A stretch of 64,000 bases of DNA, taken from assembly GCA_964019425.1 (NCBI GenBank), contig OZ025823.1:806001-870000 (forward strand), written 5' to 3'. Position numbers and translations under genes: made by a program. The notes beneath the pieces are model-generated. The model ran no database searches and had not been told where the DNA came from. It saw only the letters and a program-made list of their open reading frames with translations. The stretch is from Flectonema sp. DT1601. Taxonomy: Eukaryota > Euglenozoa > Diplonemea > Diplonemida > Diplonemidae. How positions within the stretch are numbered: the stretch's first letter is position 1; each line of letters starts with the position of its first letter. This document shows positions 55,691 to 64,000 of the stretch, piece by piece.

Positions 55691-56956
55691 ATGCAGCTCT
55701 CAATTTCGTTTCCGGATACGGAATTTCCCGACGTTGTTTTCACAGCCACCACAAGTTCACTCGTGAAGGATGTACTGCAAGCGTCAGCTGATGAATGGGA
55801 TACCGATCCTGAGTTTCTTGAGATTTCTTTCGCAGGAAGTCGGCTTCCGGCAGCCAGTCAGCTGCTTTCGCACGGCGTGGAGTCCAATTCGCTGTTGGAG
55901 GTATCGGTGATACGAATGTTTGGAAAGGAATGGCTCACAGATAAGGAAAAGAGAGCCAAGGCATACCTGTGCATAAGAAATCAAGATAATGTCTTGTACC
56001 TTGACACTCCTACTTTCGCAGAGGATGGCTGTCTTACTTTCGACAGTGAATTGGAATGGATATCTTCTGAAATTACGAACATTTCATTCAGCAACTCTGA
56101 CCCCTCAGTCACTTCTGTTTCAGATAAGTTCTTATCCTGTACATCAATTGAGAGGGTTAGTATGCCTGGTTTTCAATACGTTACTGTAATTGGTAATAGA
56201 TTCCTTGATAGTTGTGGTTCACTCACATCTGTGGATTTATCGTATTTTAGTAACATTAAAGTTATTGGAGATAGTTTCTTATGGAACTGTCCATCCCTAA
56301 CCTCTCTGGACTTGTCAAGTCTTGAGAGTGTTGTGCTTCTTGGTGATGGTTTCTTGTGCAAGTGTTCTTCCCTTACGTCAGTAGACTTATCTAGCCTGTG
56401 TAATGTTGAAGCTGTTGGTTTGTATTTTATGGGAGGATGTGACGCCGTCAGGATTCTTAATTTATCAGCGATTTGTGGTATCAAATCTGTTAGTAGTTAT
56501 TTTTTATTTTATTGTTCATCCCTTACGGCTTTAGATTTCTCTGGTTTTAGCAGCGTCGAATCTATTGGTGACGATTTCGTAAATAATTGTTCATCTCTGA
56601 CGACTGTAGATCTATCAGGCTTTACTAATGTTTCACGTATTGGTGCGAATTTCTTATTCAAATGTGTTTCTATTGAGGTTTTGAGCTTATCAGGGTTGTG
56701 TAGTGTCACAGATATTGATTTCGGGTTTATTTGTTTTTGTTCATCCATCACTTCTCTGGATATATCAAGTCTCGTAAACGTCACAACTATTGGAGATGAT
56801 TTCTTAAAGGGATGTGAGTTAATAACATCGCTGGAGTTATCATTTTTAAATAATGTCACGTCTGTCGGAGATGATTTCATGGATGGGTGTCCAGGAGTGT
56901 CTTCTGAGGAATTAAATAATTTCACAAGTGTGAGGAGTTCCTCAGGAACTTCTTAA
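55691..56956 (+). CDS. Ubiquitin-like plus BspA-type leucine-rich repeat protein
   Basis: 421 residues. Residues 1-75 look like a ubiquitin fold: strand MQLSISF, helix LVKDVLQASADEW, EISFAGSRLP (compare the LIFAGKQL of ubiquitin), SNSLLEVSV; the terminal GG is absent. Residues about 130-415 contain about 12 repeats of 23 residues (consensus FLxxCxSLTSVDLSxxxNVxxIGDx), the LRR_5/BspA type. There is no signal peptide, so it is probably cytosolic. Ub-like plus LRR suggests a protein-binding adaptor, possibly linked to the ubiquitin system, but no E3 motif is present. The acceptor cactttacacag (AG at 55671-55672) precedes the ATG. The last LRR part is duplicated downstream in broken form. Confidence 0.82.
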   Translation: MQLSISFPDTEFPDVVFTATTSSLVKDVLQASADEWDTDPEFLEISFAGSRLPAASQLLSHGVESNSLLEVSVIRMFGKEWLTDKEKRAKAYLCIRNQDNVLYLDTPTFAEDGCLTFDSELEWISSEITNISFSNSDPSVTSVSDKFLSCTSIERVSMPGFQYVTVIGNRFLDSCGSLTSVDLSYFSNIKVIGDSFLWNCPSLTSLDLSSLESVVLLGDGFLCKCSSLTSVDLSSLCNVEAVGLYFMGGCDAVRILNLSAICGIKSVSSYFLFYCSSLTALDFSGFSSVESIGDDFVNNCSSLTTVDLSGFTNVSRIGANFLFKCVSIEVLSLSGLCSVTDIDFGFICFCSSITSLDISSLVNVTTIGDDFLKGCELITSLELSFLNNVTSVGDDFMDGCPGVSSEELNNFTSVRSSSGTS

Positions 56957-57112
56957 TCTGCTGCTCTCCTTTTCCAACTAATTTTGTCGATGCACCAAAA
57001 TCAGCTCAGTTTGCAAACACTCAGTTAGTTATTCGTCGATCATCGTCTGAAAAAAGATATGAATTAACTTTTCGTTCTGTTGACAGATTTCATCTACGCA
57101 AAAAAAAATTTT
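56669..57112 (+). repeat. Tandem duplication copy 1: LRR 3' end plus acceptor
   Basis: The 3' end of the LRR gene (about 56669-56925) and its flank, including gatatgaattaactttt and gttctgttgacagatttcat, recur at 57113-57475. The flank of copy 1 has about 100 bases (about 56930-57040) missing from copy 2. Confidence 0.82.
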
Positions 57113-57375
57113 TTCTGTTGAGATTTTGAGCTTATCAGGGTTGTGTAGTGTCACAGATATTGATTTCGGGTTTATTTGTTTTTGTTCATCCATCACATCT
57201 CTGGATATATCAAGTCTCGTAAACGTCACAACTATTTGAGATGATTTCTTAAAGGGATGTGAGTTAATAACATCGCTGGAGTTATCATTTTTAAATAATG
57301 TCACGTCTGTCGGAGATGATTTCATGGATGGGTGTCCAGGAGTGTCTTCTGAGGAATTAAATAATCTCACACAAG
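57113..57375 (+). pseudogene. Broken copy of the 3' end of the LRR gene
   Basis: Nearly identical to 56669-56925: the codons for SGLCSVTDIDFGFICFCSSI and following repeats are readable, but without a start. GGA in TTIGDDF has become TGA (57237-57239), and the end is rearranged (ctcacacaagtgtgag). It is about 85 codons of the parent, so it cannot form a product of its own. It has few other differences and is therefore recent. Confidence 0.85.
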
Positions 57376-57488
57376 TGTGAGATGTTATTTGTTAATCATG
57401 GTCTGAAAAAAAAAAAAGATATGAATTAACTTTTTTTTTTGTTTTGTTGACAGATTTCATTTACACATAAAAAGATAAATATATTGAG
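57376..57488 (+). promoter_or_regulatory. Trans-splice acceptor region of the IQ gene (second copy of a duplicated acceptor)
   Basis: A T run, then ttgttttgttgacag (AG at 57452-57453), 35 bases before the ATG at 57489. The same acceptor context (gttctgttgacag) stands at about 57077-57090 after the intact LRR gene, so the duplication carried it. Confidence 0.6.
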
Positions 57489-58355
57489 ATGCAGGTTCCG
57501 ATATGGATGATTCCTCTGTCTGCACAACCACTACAACAAAACAGTACTAATCGTATCAAACAATTAGAAACAACGCCCACGGATGATATTAAAAGAAATT
57601 TTAGATATTTTAGAAGAGAATTAAGAATCCTCAGGGGAATGATAAACCAAAATAACCACCACTGCGAGAAGAGTATTTCTGTAGTTGTAAACCCAATTAA
57701 AAATATACAATCATCACCTATGAAGTGTTCACGTGGAACCCAAATTTCTGAAAGTCACATCGTAGCTATTCAAAGTGTTTGGAGGGGTTTTCGTATGAGA
57801 AGATTGATAAAAAAACACAAATCGTATTTATTGAGTCGGTCTTTTGATTTTATTATGAAGATATCGGATCAAATTATAAACGAATTCCTCTACGACAGAG
57901 TAGCTGATTTATTCATTTCTGAGTTCTCAAAAAGAAGTTTCATCAAGCGATTTGGCATTCCTTCGGAAACATTTTGCAATCACCTTATTAAGGATCTTAT
58001 CACGGTCTGTGTTACGAAAATAGTAACCAACATATTATCAAATAAAGCACACAGAGCGCTAATGACAATTGCTGTTGAGGGTGGAAATAATGTATTTGTG
58101 AAGAATGAATTACCGTGTCGACAAGAAGAAGTCTTGCGAATATACGATGATGTGAGTCATGAACTAGTATATGAGATGTGTCGTTCTGTTGTCCTTTCTG
58201 TGATTGAAAGAAACCTTCATAACCATTTATCAAACTGCAAGGTAATTAAAAGTAATGTTCGCATCTCTGGGACAACCTCCCAAAAAGATTTCATGGGCGA
58301 AAGTATGAAATACTTTTTTTTTTTTGATTGGAATTGCTTGAAGAAAATAAATTAA
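57489..58355 (+). CDS. IQ-motif protein of unknown function
   Basis: 288 residues as read. An IQ calmodulin-binding motif lies at about residues 95-112 (VAIQSVWRGFRMRRLIKK). The rest is helical and basic (about 115-260) without another recognised domain. The last 33 or so residues (from about 58255) overlap the probable first exon of the PPR-like gene, and the reading ends in a Phe run from a T stretch. The true end may therefore differ: a splice from a GT at 58242 to the AG at 58370 would join this frame to the PPR-like frame (129 bases removed, frame kept). I regard two separate genes as somewhat more likely. Confidence 0.65.
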   Translation: MQVPIWMIPLSAQPLQQNSTNRIKQLETTPTDDIKRNFRYFRRELRILRGMINQNNHHCEKSISVVVNPIKNIQSSPMKCSRGTQISESHIVAIQSVWRGFRMRRLIKKHKSYLLSRSFDFIMKISDQIINEFLYDRVADLFISEFSKRSFIKRFGIPSETFCNHLIKDLITVCVTKIVTNILSNKAHRALMTIAVEGGNNVFVKNELPCRQEEVLRIYDDVSHELVYEMCRSVVLSVIERNLHNHLSNCKVIKSNVRISGTTSQKDFMGESMKYFFFFDWNCLKKIN

Positions 58356-59558
58356 TTAAAAAAACAACAGAAACTACTACTGCCTACGAGTGCTCCAATA
58401 CAGACGAGAAAATATCACAAAACTCGAAGTCTAGAGCTGTCGAAATTTCGTAAATTAGCCTTCGATGGAAACAGAGCATCAGTTTTACAAAACAAATGCT
58501 GGTACGACGACAGTCTTAAACTACCAACTGCTGTCGCTGGAAAGGAAGCTCTCAGAGACTTGATTAGTAAAAACGAAGCTACGACTCCAGCTGTTTATAA
58601 CGAGTTGTTGACGTTTTATTTTGGAACTTTTTTAAAACCGTTTTTTGAAGAAACGATTGAAGCGATGGAAAGAGCAAAAGTTACACCCGACACCGAAACT
58701 TTTAATTTGTATCTGGGAACACTAGCTACCTGGCCGGATTACGCTCTGTCAACGACAGATGTTTTGAAAACAACAAACAATGTTGTTAATCACATGAAGG
58801 CAATCAACGTACCCCATGATATAACAACTGAAAAAATGTTATTTTCAATAAACGCAAAGTATAATTTCGATGAGACGTACAGGTTGCTTCTGATGGAAGC
58901 AGGTGACACAAGTCCTTTGATGAATAACAAAGTAAAAATACTATTGTCTCATTCACCATCTGTGTTGCAAGCTACTGTGATAATAACATATTTCAAATTA
59001 GACTTTCGTTGCAATAAAATCACGTCGTCTTTTATAAAAATTTGTAGAAAATTTAAAGATGTTTCATCGGCAAGAAAGCAATTTAATAAACTAAAAACTC
59101 CAACATATTCGAATTATCGTTCAATGTGGTTGGTTTATGTCGATGCAGGTGACTACGAGGAGGTGATTAAGTTAACCGAAGAATGCAACAAGGCATATCC
59201 TGAAGAACCAACATCACTTTATTACTATTATATTATTGAAGCTCTCGCAACAAATTACAATTCCGAATCAGAAAAACTGAAACGAAGAGAAATTGCATTG
59301 CGTTGGTATGGTAAAGCTCTTAGTGAGAGTAGTGTCACGAGTGTGAATACTTTCTCTTTTCTTGTTTCTCTCTGTGATGATGATGTTGAAATTATTGAGA
59401 AATTAAGAGAAGATATGAGATCCTTATCAATTAATGAATCAAGAAGATTCAAATTAAATGTTTCAAAAGTATACGAAGCAGCTGGTGTACCCATGCCTGC
59501 TGCGAAACCGAAAGGTCGTCCGGTGTCAGGTGGTCGTCGATTCCGGAGTCTAGCTTGA
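58255..59558 (+). CDS. PPR-like (pentatricopeptide) protein, probable two-exon gene
   Basis: Proposed join of 58255-58302 and 58371-59558, giving 411 residues. The large frame is open from 58356 but has no ATG until codon 42 after 58560. Splicing GTATGA...CAACAG (68 bases) joins it in frame to an exon that begins MFASLGQPPKKISWAK. Residues about 75-380 consist of paired helices of about 35 residues with PPR-like character (TPDTETFNLYLGTLATWP, THMKAINVPHDITTEKML-like, TYSNYRSMWLVYVDAGDYEE). Family members bind RNA in mitochondria or plastids. The end is basic (KPKGRPVSGGRRFRSLA). The exon 1 model is inference; the 58371-59558 coding part is firm. Confidence 0.7.
58303..58370 (+). other. Candidate cis intron in the PPR-like gene
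   Basis: 68 bases, gtatga...aaaacaacag, with a T run of 12. The donor resembles that of the beta-tubulin intron (gtatgt). Removal keeps the frame between MFASLGQPPKKISWAK and KLLLPTSAPIQTRK. Confidence 0.55.
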
Positions 59559-59688
59559 TTACATTATGAGTATTTCTAAGGTGAAAAAATAAATAAATAA
59601 AAAGGACGACATCGTTTTTAATAACATTCTATTTTATTCTTAATAAGGGAACCTGTTGAAGTATAATTAAAAAAATAAAATATAAAAT

Positions 59689-61128
59689 ATGGTCCTCAAC
59701 AATCCGAGAACAGCAATCCTCCTCGTCGCGTTGGCAGGAATCGTTTTACTGAATTTAATTACGTTCTCTGGTAGTCGATCAGCTGTTTACGACATGACTT
59801 CTGACATACAAAAGAATACCAATGCGATTCAGTCTCAGCAGCGTGAGATACTCTCTAAATTAAGAGAGTTGGAAACAATGTTGGAACCCTCAAAAAAATC
59901 ATCAAAACATTTCGATGATGAAGAAGAAGCCAACCGAGAAGATCCAACACCAAAACCAAAAAAAAATAAAAAAAAAACACCTTCGACGGAAGAACCTCAA
60001 CCAGATGAGGAAGATACTCCGACACCAAAAAAAAAGAAATCAAAGAAGAAGAAGAAGAAACGCAATCATATTGGAATTGATGAACGAGGTGTAAGGGATT
60101 TATTAAATGAAGACAAAGAAGGAACTATTGCAGTATTGATGTTTACCTATAAAAGGGAAGCGATGATTAAGAAATCAGCTACTCGAGTACTTCAACTAAT
60201 TGGTGACGACAACTCTTATCGGGTATTCATCAGTCAAGATGGGAGCGACTTTCCAGCAGTGACAACGGCAGTTGAGTCTTTAGGAGATGATGTCATTCAT
60301 TTCATTCACGAGAGAAACGACAGTGGTGCTACTCCGAAAGAAAAACGACAACACTTCGAACCCTACTACGCGATCTCTCATCATTATGGATGGGCGATTG
60401 GTGAAATATTCTCAATAGATAATTACAAGAGACTCATTATACTCGAAGAGGATATCGATGTTGCGTCAGACTTCTTTTCATACATGAGAGCCACATCACC
60501 TCTGCTTGATGAACCAGATATCTTTTGTGTATCTTCTTGGAATGATAATGGTAAAAAGGATTTAGTGAAATCACCGACAGCTCTGTACAGAACTGATTTC
60601 TTTCCTGGTCTTGGTTGGATGATGTCAAGAGATCTATGGGAAGAGTTGGGACCAATCTGGCCGGCAGGGTTTTGGGATGACTGGCTAAGACAACCTTCCC
60701 ATAGAAAAGGACGCAGTTGCATAAGACCAGAAATCCCTCGTTCTTTTATGTGGTGCGACACAGCCGGAGTTAGTAAAGGACAATTCTGTAGACAGTTTCT
60801 GAGTCATATGAAGCTAGAAGATAAACCAGTCGATTGGAATTCTGAATTAGACGTTGATTTCTACAAAAAAGACTCCTACGACGAGTGGCTCGATAACATT
60901 ATCAATCAAGCGATCGAAGTGTCTGAAGTTTCGGAAATTGATCAAAAAAATAAGGAATACTCCATTAAATACACAACGAGTCGTCAATTCAAAGTAATCG
61001 CAAATCAATTTGGTCTCATGGACGACTTCAAAGATAATGTACCGAGAACTGCTTATAAGGGAATCGTTTCTTTTAGATATGCTGGAAGCAGAGTACACCT
61101 CACATCACAATTAAAACTTTATGAGTAA
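59689..61128 (+). CDS. GnT-I family N-acetylglucosaminyltransferase (MGAT1-like)
   Basis: 479 residues, type II Golgi membrane layout. The membrane anchor is at about 8-25 (TAILLVALAGIVLLNLITF), then a coiled stem (about 30-65), a Lys/Glu-rich linker (about 66-122) and the catalytic domain from about 140. Family signs: AVLMFTYKREAMIKKS, VFISQDGSD, HYGWAIGEIF, LIILEEDIDVASDFFSYM with the metal motif E253-E254-D255 (EDD in animals), FPGLGWMMSRDLWEEL, and WDDWLRQ with the usual catalytic-base region. GnT-I adds GlcNAc to Man5 N-glycans, opening the route to hybrid and complex forms. The linker is longer than in animals. The acceptor is unclear (perhaps ttgaag at about 59660). Confidence 0.85.
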   Translation: MVLNNPRTAILLVALAGIVLLNLITFSGSRSAVYDMTSDIQKNTNAIQSQQREILSKLRELETMLEPSKKSSKHFDDEEEANREDPTPKPKKNKKKTPSTEEPQPDEEDTPTPKKKKSKKKKKKRNHIGIDERGVRDLLNEDKEGTIAVLMFTYKREAMIKKSATRVLQLIGDDNSYRVFISQDGSDFPAVTTAVESLGDDVIHFIHERNDSGATPKEKRQHFEPYYAISHHYGWAIGEIFSIDNYKRLIILEEDIDVASDFFSYMRATSPLLDEPDIFCVSSWNDNGKKDLVKSPTALYRTDFFPGLGWMMSRDLWEELGPIWPAGFWDDWLRQPSHRKGRSCIRPEIPRSFMWCDTAGVSKGQFCRQFLSHMKLEDKPVDWNSELDVDFYKKDSYDEWLDNIINQAIEVSEVSEIDQKNKEYSIKYTTSRQFKVIANQFGLMDDFKDNVPRTAYKGIVSFRYAGSRVHLTSQLKLYE

Positions 61129-61859
61129 ATATCTGGTGAGAACATCTGATGGTTCCTTTTACTCTGAAATGGATTTATACGTCTGGTTGACTTCTTTCTG
61201 ATCTGTCCATTCCTACCTTGAGGGGTGGAGTTGTTTTTGTATTGTGTTGGGTTTGACACAAATAAACCTTTCGTTGGCCTTTTTACAATTTAAGTCGGTT
61301 TTTGCGCAGCAAATTTTATCTAACAAAAAAAAAAAAAAAAAAAAAAAAAACACTTTTTTTGCCGTGTTGGGATTTCCAAAAAAAAGACAGCTGAACAGGA
61401 ACAGCAGAACAATTGCAGAAAATGCATTTTATTTTCTTTTTTTTACCTTTTTTTTCCTTCAAAAAGCTTTTTTTTTTTTTTTGAAGTCAAAAAAAAGGAG
61501 AAGAGGAAATACAACATAACATCAGAGTGAACTTTAATTTACAACCAGCCGAAGTAAAAGAAATTAAAAAAAATAAATAATTTCAGTTGTTGTTGTTGCT
61601 CAGGGAGGCGGGGGGAGAGTTTTTGTCTCCGAGTAATCAAGCCACCGATTATTGATTTGTATTTCTTTTTCTTTTTCTGTTTTAGTATTTTTTTTTTTTT
61701 TCTTTTCTTTCCTCCTCCCCCTTAAAAACAAAAGGAATGGATAGCTAACACTTAATGTCAACTACTTTTGGTTAGACAATTTAGAAAAAAAGTCTCGTCA
61801 ATTTGTATGACATTAATAATTTAAAAATAACATTCACACAACCTAAAAGGAATACTAAC
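61129..61859. other. Spacer
   Basis: About 0.7 kb with A runs (61325-61350) and T runs (about 61460-61481 and 61686-61700). No gene is seen. A weak acceptor, gacaatttag (about 61783), lies before the next gene. Confidence 0.5.
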
Positions 61860-63188
61860 ATGGCCGCGGACCTGAAAAAGCTCAGCGATGAAATTGACGG
61901 TGACTTCTCCGCCAGCAGTGAAAACAGAAGAATAAACACAGCAGTTGGTTTAATAATAAAAGCATTGGCAGAACAGAATGAGAAAACAGATGCGATTGAA
62001 AAAAAACAAACAGAGATGGCCACCAGAGTAGAAAAATTAATTGAAACCGTTCGCAGTATCGAATGCCGACTAACAAACTTTAACCAAAACTCAGTAAAAA
62101 CAACAAACAAAAGACTATCAAAAGATGCTGTTGAAGGCAATCAAAACAAACCAACTCCATCAGTCAGAAATCTTCAACAAACAGTTGAAGAACAACAAGT
62201 AGTCCTATCAAGAATAATGAGCGGATCTCTACTCGTAGTCGACGCATGTGGAACGGGTATCTTCTCTTCTATACCTCCAGCATTAGAAGTCGCTCGTCCT
62301 GGAGACACAGTAATAGTCAGACCAGGTGAGTATAATGACCCGTTGATGCTTACTACTTCTGGGATTACAATTCAAGGGGTTGATAAGAGTTCTGTCATTA
62401 TAAAACATTCACAAACAACATCACCAAGAGAATCACAAACAGGAAGTGCTATGATCAGTTTTCATAGTAATTGCTCTGTTAAAAACATTACAATTATCGC
62501 AACTCAGCCTCAGTGTTGTGGAGTTCGTTTTGAAAAAGGAGAAGGGACGATATCTGATTGCGACATCAGCAGTCATAATTTATCATGTGTGGTGGTGTCA
62601 TCTGGTGACTCCCCTCTTATATCTGGGTGTGAGATTCATCACAGTAAACAACACGGAATATCATGTAAAAGTGGTAGTAGTCCAGTAATCAAGAATAATA
62701 ACATCCATTCAAACAAACAACCAAACATCGCTGTCGACAAGGAATCCGCTCCTCTCATTGAAGGGAATAAAATCCACAGCTCTGATCAGAATGGTGTCTG
62801 GTTTAGAAACAGTGCAATGGGTAAGTTAATTGACAATGAAATATTCTCAAATGCCTACAGCAATGTTGACATTAACAGTGGTGGAGAACCACTTGTACAA
62901 AAGAATCGAATCCACAGTTCGGAGAAATGTGGAATTTGCATCGCTGAAGGCGCTGGTGGTGACATTCAATTAAACGACATATTTGGGAATGCTTATTCAA
63001 ATATTGGGATCATGGCTCGTAGTTTCCCAACAGTTAAAAAGAATACTATTCACGCTAGTAAACAACACGGAATTTTAGTAAAATCTGGTGCTGGAGGGAC
63101 GGTTCTTGATAATGATCTCTACAACAATGCCCTAGCGAATATTAAACTCGAGCAGGGAGCTACTACTTCAGTCAGTAACTCTCGATAA
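61860..63188 (+). CDS. Right-handed parallel beta-helix protein (PbH1 repeats)
   Basis: 442 residues from ATG 61860; the upstream frame has only a TTG. Residues about 1-75 are acidic and helical with a coiled coil (AEQNEKTDAIEKKQTEMATR), followed by a disordered stretch to about 118. From about 130 a beta-helix begins (IPPALEVARPGDTVIVRPGE, ITIQGVDKSSVII), with about ten rungs of 22-24 residues (pattern I-x-x-N-x-I-H-S-S-x-x-x-G-I) up to the end. The fold is that of NosD/FBXO11-type proteins. There is no signal peptide and no F-box, so a polysaccharide lyase role is not supported; a protein-binding or cytoskeletal role is possible. Confidence 0.82.
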   Translation: MAADLKKLSDEIDGDFSASSENRRINTAVGLIIKALAEQNEKTDAIEKKQTEMATRVEKLIETVRSIECRLTNFNQNSVKTTNKRLSKDAVEGNQNKPTPSVRNLQQTVEEQQVVLSRIMSGSLLVVDACGTGIFSSIPPALEVARPGDTVIVRPGEYNDPLMLTTSGITIQGVDKSSVIIKHSQTTSPRESQTGSAMISFHSNCSVKNITIIATQPQCCGVRFEKGEGTISDCDISSHNLSCVVVSSGDSPLISGCEIHHSKQHGISCKSGSSPVIKNNNIHSNKQPNIAVDKESAPLIEGNKIHSSDQNGVWFRNSAMGKLIDNEIFSNAYSNVDINSGGEPLVQKNRIHSSEKCGICIAEGAGGDIQLNDIFGNAYSNIGIMARSFPTVKKNTIHASKQHGILVKSGAGGTVLDNDLYNNALANIKLEQGATTSVSNSR

Positions 63189-63368
63189 CTTCCAACCAGT
63201 CAATTAACACTACACTACGCGTAAGCGTTATCGTTAATAGTTTCATTGTTTTGTCTCAGTTTTTTTTTTTTTTTTTTTAATTTTTTTTATTTATGATATA
63301 GAGATTCTATTTGTTGTTTGATGTATTTTTTATAAATATATTTCATACTGCAGCCATTCATAAATAAT

Positions 63369-64000
63369 ATGTCTGCTGAAGCGGAAAATCTGATGGGAGA
63401 CATTCTCGAACAGGAAGCAGATGATCCAAACTACGCTCTTCGATTGCAATTATTGGAATACAAAGAACTTGAGGATTCTCTTCCAAGTGATCTGAAGCCT
63501 GATGAGGATGATTTAGAAGCGAGACTTGCTCTTCTTCGTGACATAGCAGGACAACAGTATATGATGCAACAAGAAGAAGGAATTCAAGCGTTAATATCTG
63601 CTTCTGAAATACCACAAATGGAAGAACAAACAAACGATGATGATCAAGATGAGGATATCATGACTAGAGCAAGGTTTGTTGAACTACTAAGACAGGCTCA
63701 TGAAGCTGGGTTAGGCGTCGCATTTCTAAACGAACACTTCAACAGCGAACAAATAACACCAGAAGTAGACGTCGACACAATGAGCTACGAAGACTTACTT
63801 GAACTTGGAGATCGCATTGGAAAAGTAAACGTTGGTCTGACTCCAGAAAAGATTGAAGCTTTCACAACTCGCAAAACATGTCTAACAGACTCTGACGAGA
63901 CGTGTACTATTTGTTGTACTGAATTCGCTGCTGGAGACGTATTAAGAAAGTTAACCTGTCCACACGTATTCCATGCTGATTGTGTTGATCAGTGGTTAAG
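63369..64000 (+). CDS. RING-H2 zinc-finger protein, probable E3 ubiquitin ligase (3' end outside window)
   Basis: 210 codons are visible, without a stop. Residues 1-150 are acidic and helical with no recognised domain. At C179 a RING-H2 finger begins: CTICC...LTCPHVFHADCVDQWL, with C179, C182, then C-P-H, H and C in the usual order (C-x2-C...C-x-H-x2-H-x2-C). The last Cys pair lies beyond the window. RING-H2 proteins recruit a ubiquitin-loaded E2. Because the finger is close to the end, this is probably a protein of about 230-260 residues. The acceptor catactgcag (AG at 63352-63353) is 15 bases before the ATG. Confidence 0.85.
   Translation, partial: MSAEAENLMGDILEQEADDPNYALRLQLLEYKELEDSLPSDLKPDEDDLEARLALLRDIAGQQYMMQQEEGIQALISASEIPQMEEQTNDDDQDEDIMTRARFVELLRQAHEAGLGVAFLNEHFNSEQITPEVDVDTMSYEDLLELGDRIGKVNVGLTPEKIEAFTTRKTCLTDSDETCTICCTEFAAGDVLRKLTCPHVFHADCVDQWL

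Noticed and set aside
58560-58700. Start of the PPR-like protein at 58560
   Set aside because: The codon there is TTG within a frame that is open back to 58356; no ATG supports a start at this point.

Overview
The window is nuclear DNA of a unicellular eukaryote, most likely a euglenozoan (kinetoplastid or diplonemid relative). The evidence is as follows. Every credible host gene lies on the + strand over 64 kb. Most start codons sit a few to some tens of bases after a pyrimidine-rich stretch ending in AG, as expected for spliced-leader trans-splicing of a polycistronic transcript. The gene set includes a degenerate calpain-like protein, Mpv17, PLGRKT, GnT-I and beta-tubulin. A partial SSU rRNA sequence shares details with kinetoplastids (GTAGGCGCAA, CCCGTCGTTG). 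Two genes carry, or probably carry, short conventional GT-AG introns (beta-tubulin is clear, a PPR-like gene is likely), which argues against a trypanosomatid. All three standard stop codons are used. The exact taxon is inference.

Layout. 1-6.7 kb: two identical tandem copies (period 3522 bp) of a gene for a secreted CUB-CUB-tyrosinase protein; the first is cut by the window edge. 6.9-8.4 kb: diacylglycerol-lipase-like membrane protein. 8.4-12.0 kb: spacer rich in homopolymers, ending in about 200 bp of LSU rRNA sequence. 12-25 kb: a charged coiled-coil protein, two PH-like proteins, a zinc-knuckle protein, a PP2A leucine carboxyl methyltransferase and a multi-pass surface protein. 24.8-33.4 kb: 8.6 kb with no host gene, holding a rearranged SSU rRNA piece, two copies of a dispersed 120-bp repeat and a 1.4-kb inverted-repeat DNA element. 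33.4-49.6 kb: a tight gene run (Mpv17, coiled coil, pseudo-calpain, nucleotidyltransferase, PLGRKT, PDZ protein, VWA-like protein, beta-tubulin with intron, TMEM260-type mannosyltransferase, diacylglycerol kinase). 49.6-52.4 kb: empty spacer. 52.4-55.5 kb: a 3.04-kb Mutator-like (MULE) transposon whose ends are inverted arrays of a 20-bp repeat, with a 9-bp target-site duplication. 55.7-64 kb: ubiquitin-like/LRR protein with a broken downstream copy of its 3' end, IQ protein, PPR-like protein, GnT-I, beta-helix protein and a RING-H2 protein cut by the window end.

Functional links are modest. DAG lipase and DAG kinase act on the same lipid. TMEM260 and GnT-I belong to secretory glycosylation, and their likely clients include the secreted tyrosinase and the multi-pass surface protein. 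In a polycistronic genome neighbours need not be co-functional. Small tandem duplications that carry a splice acceptor occur at two places (15.1-15.6 kb and 56.7-57.5 kb). The spacers are full of A and T runs of 15-30 bases.
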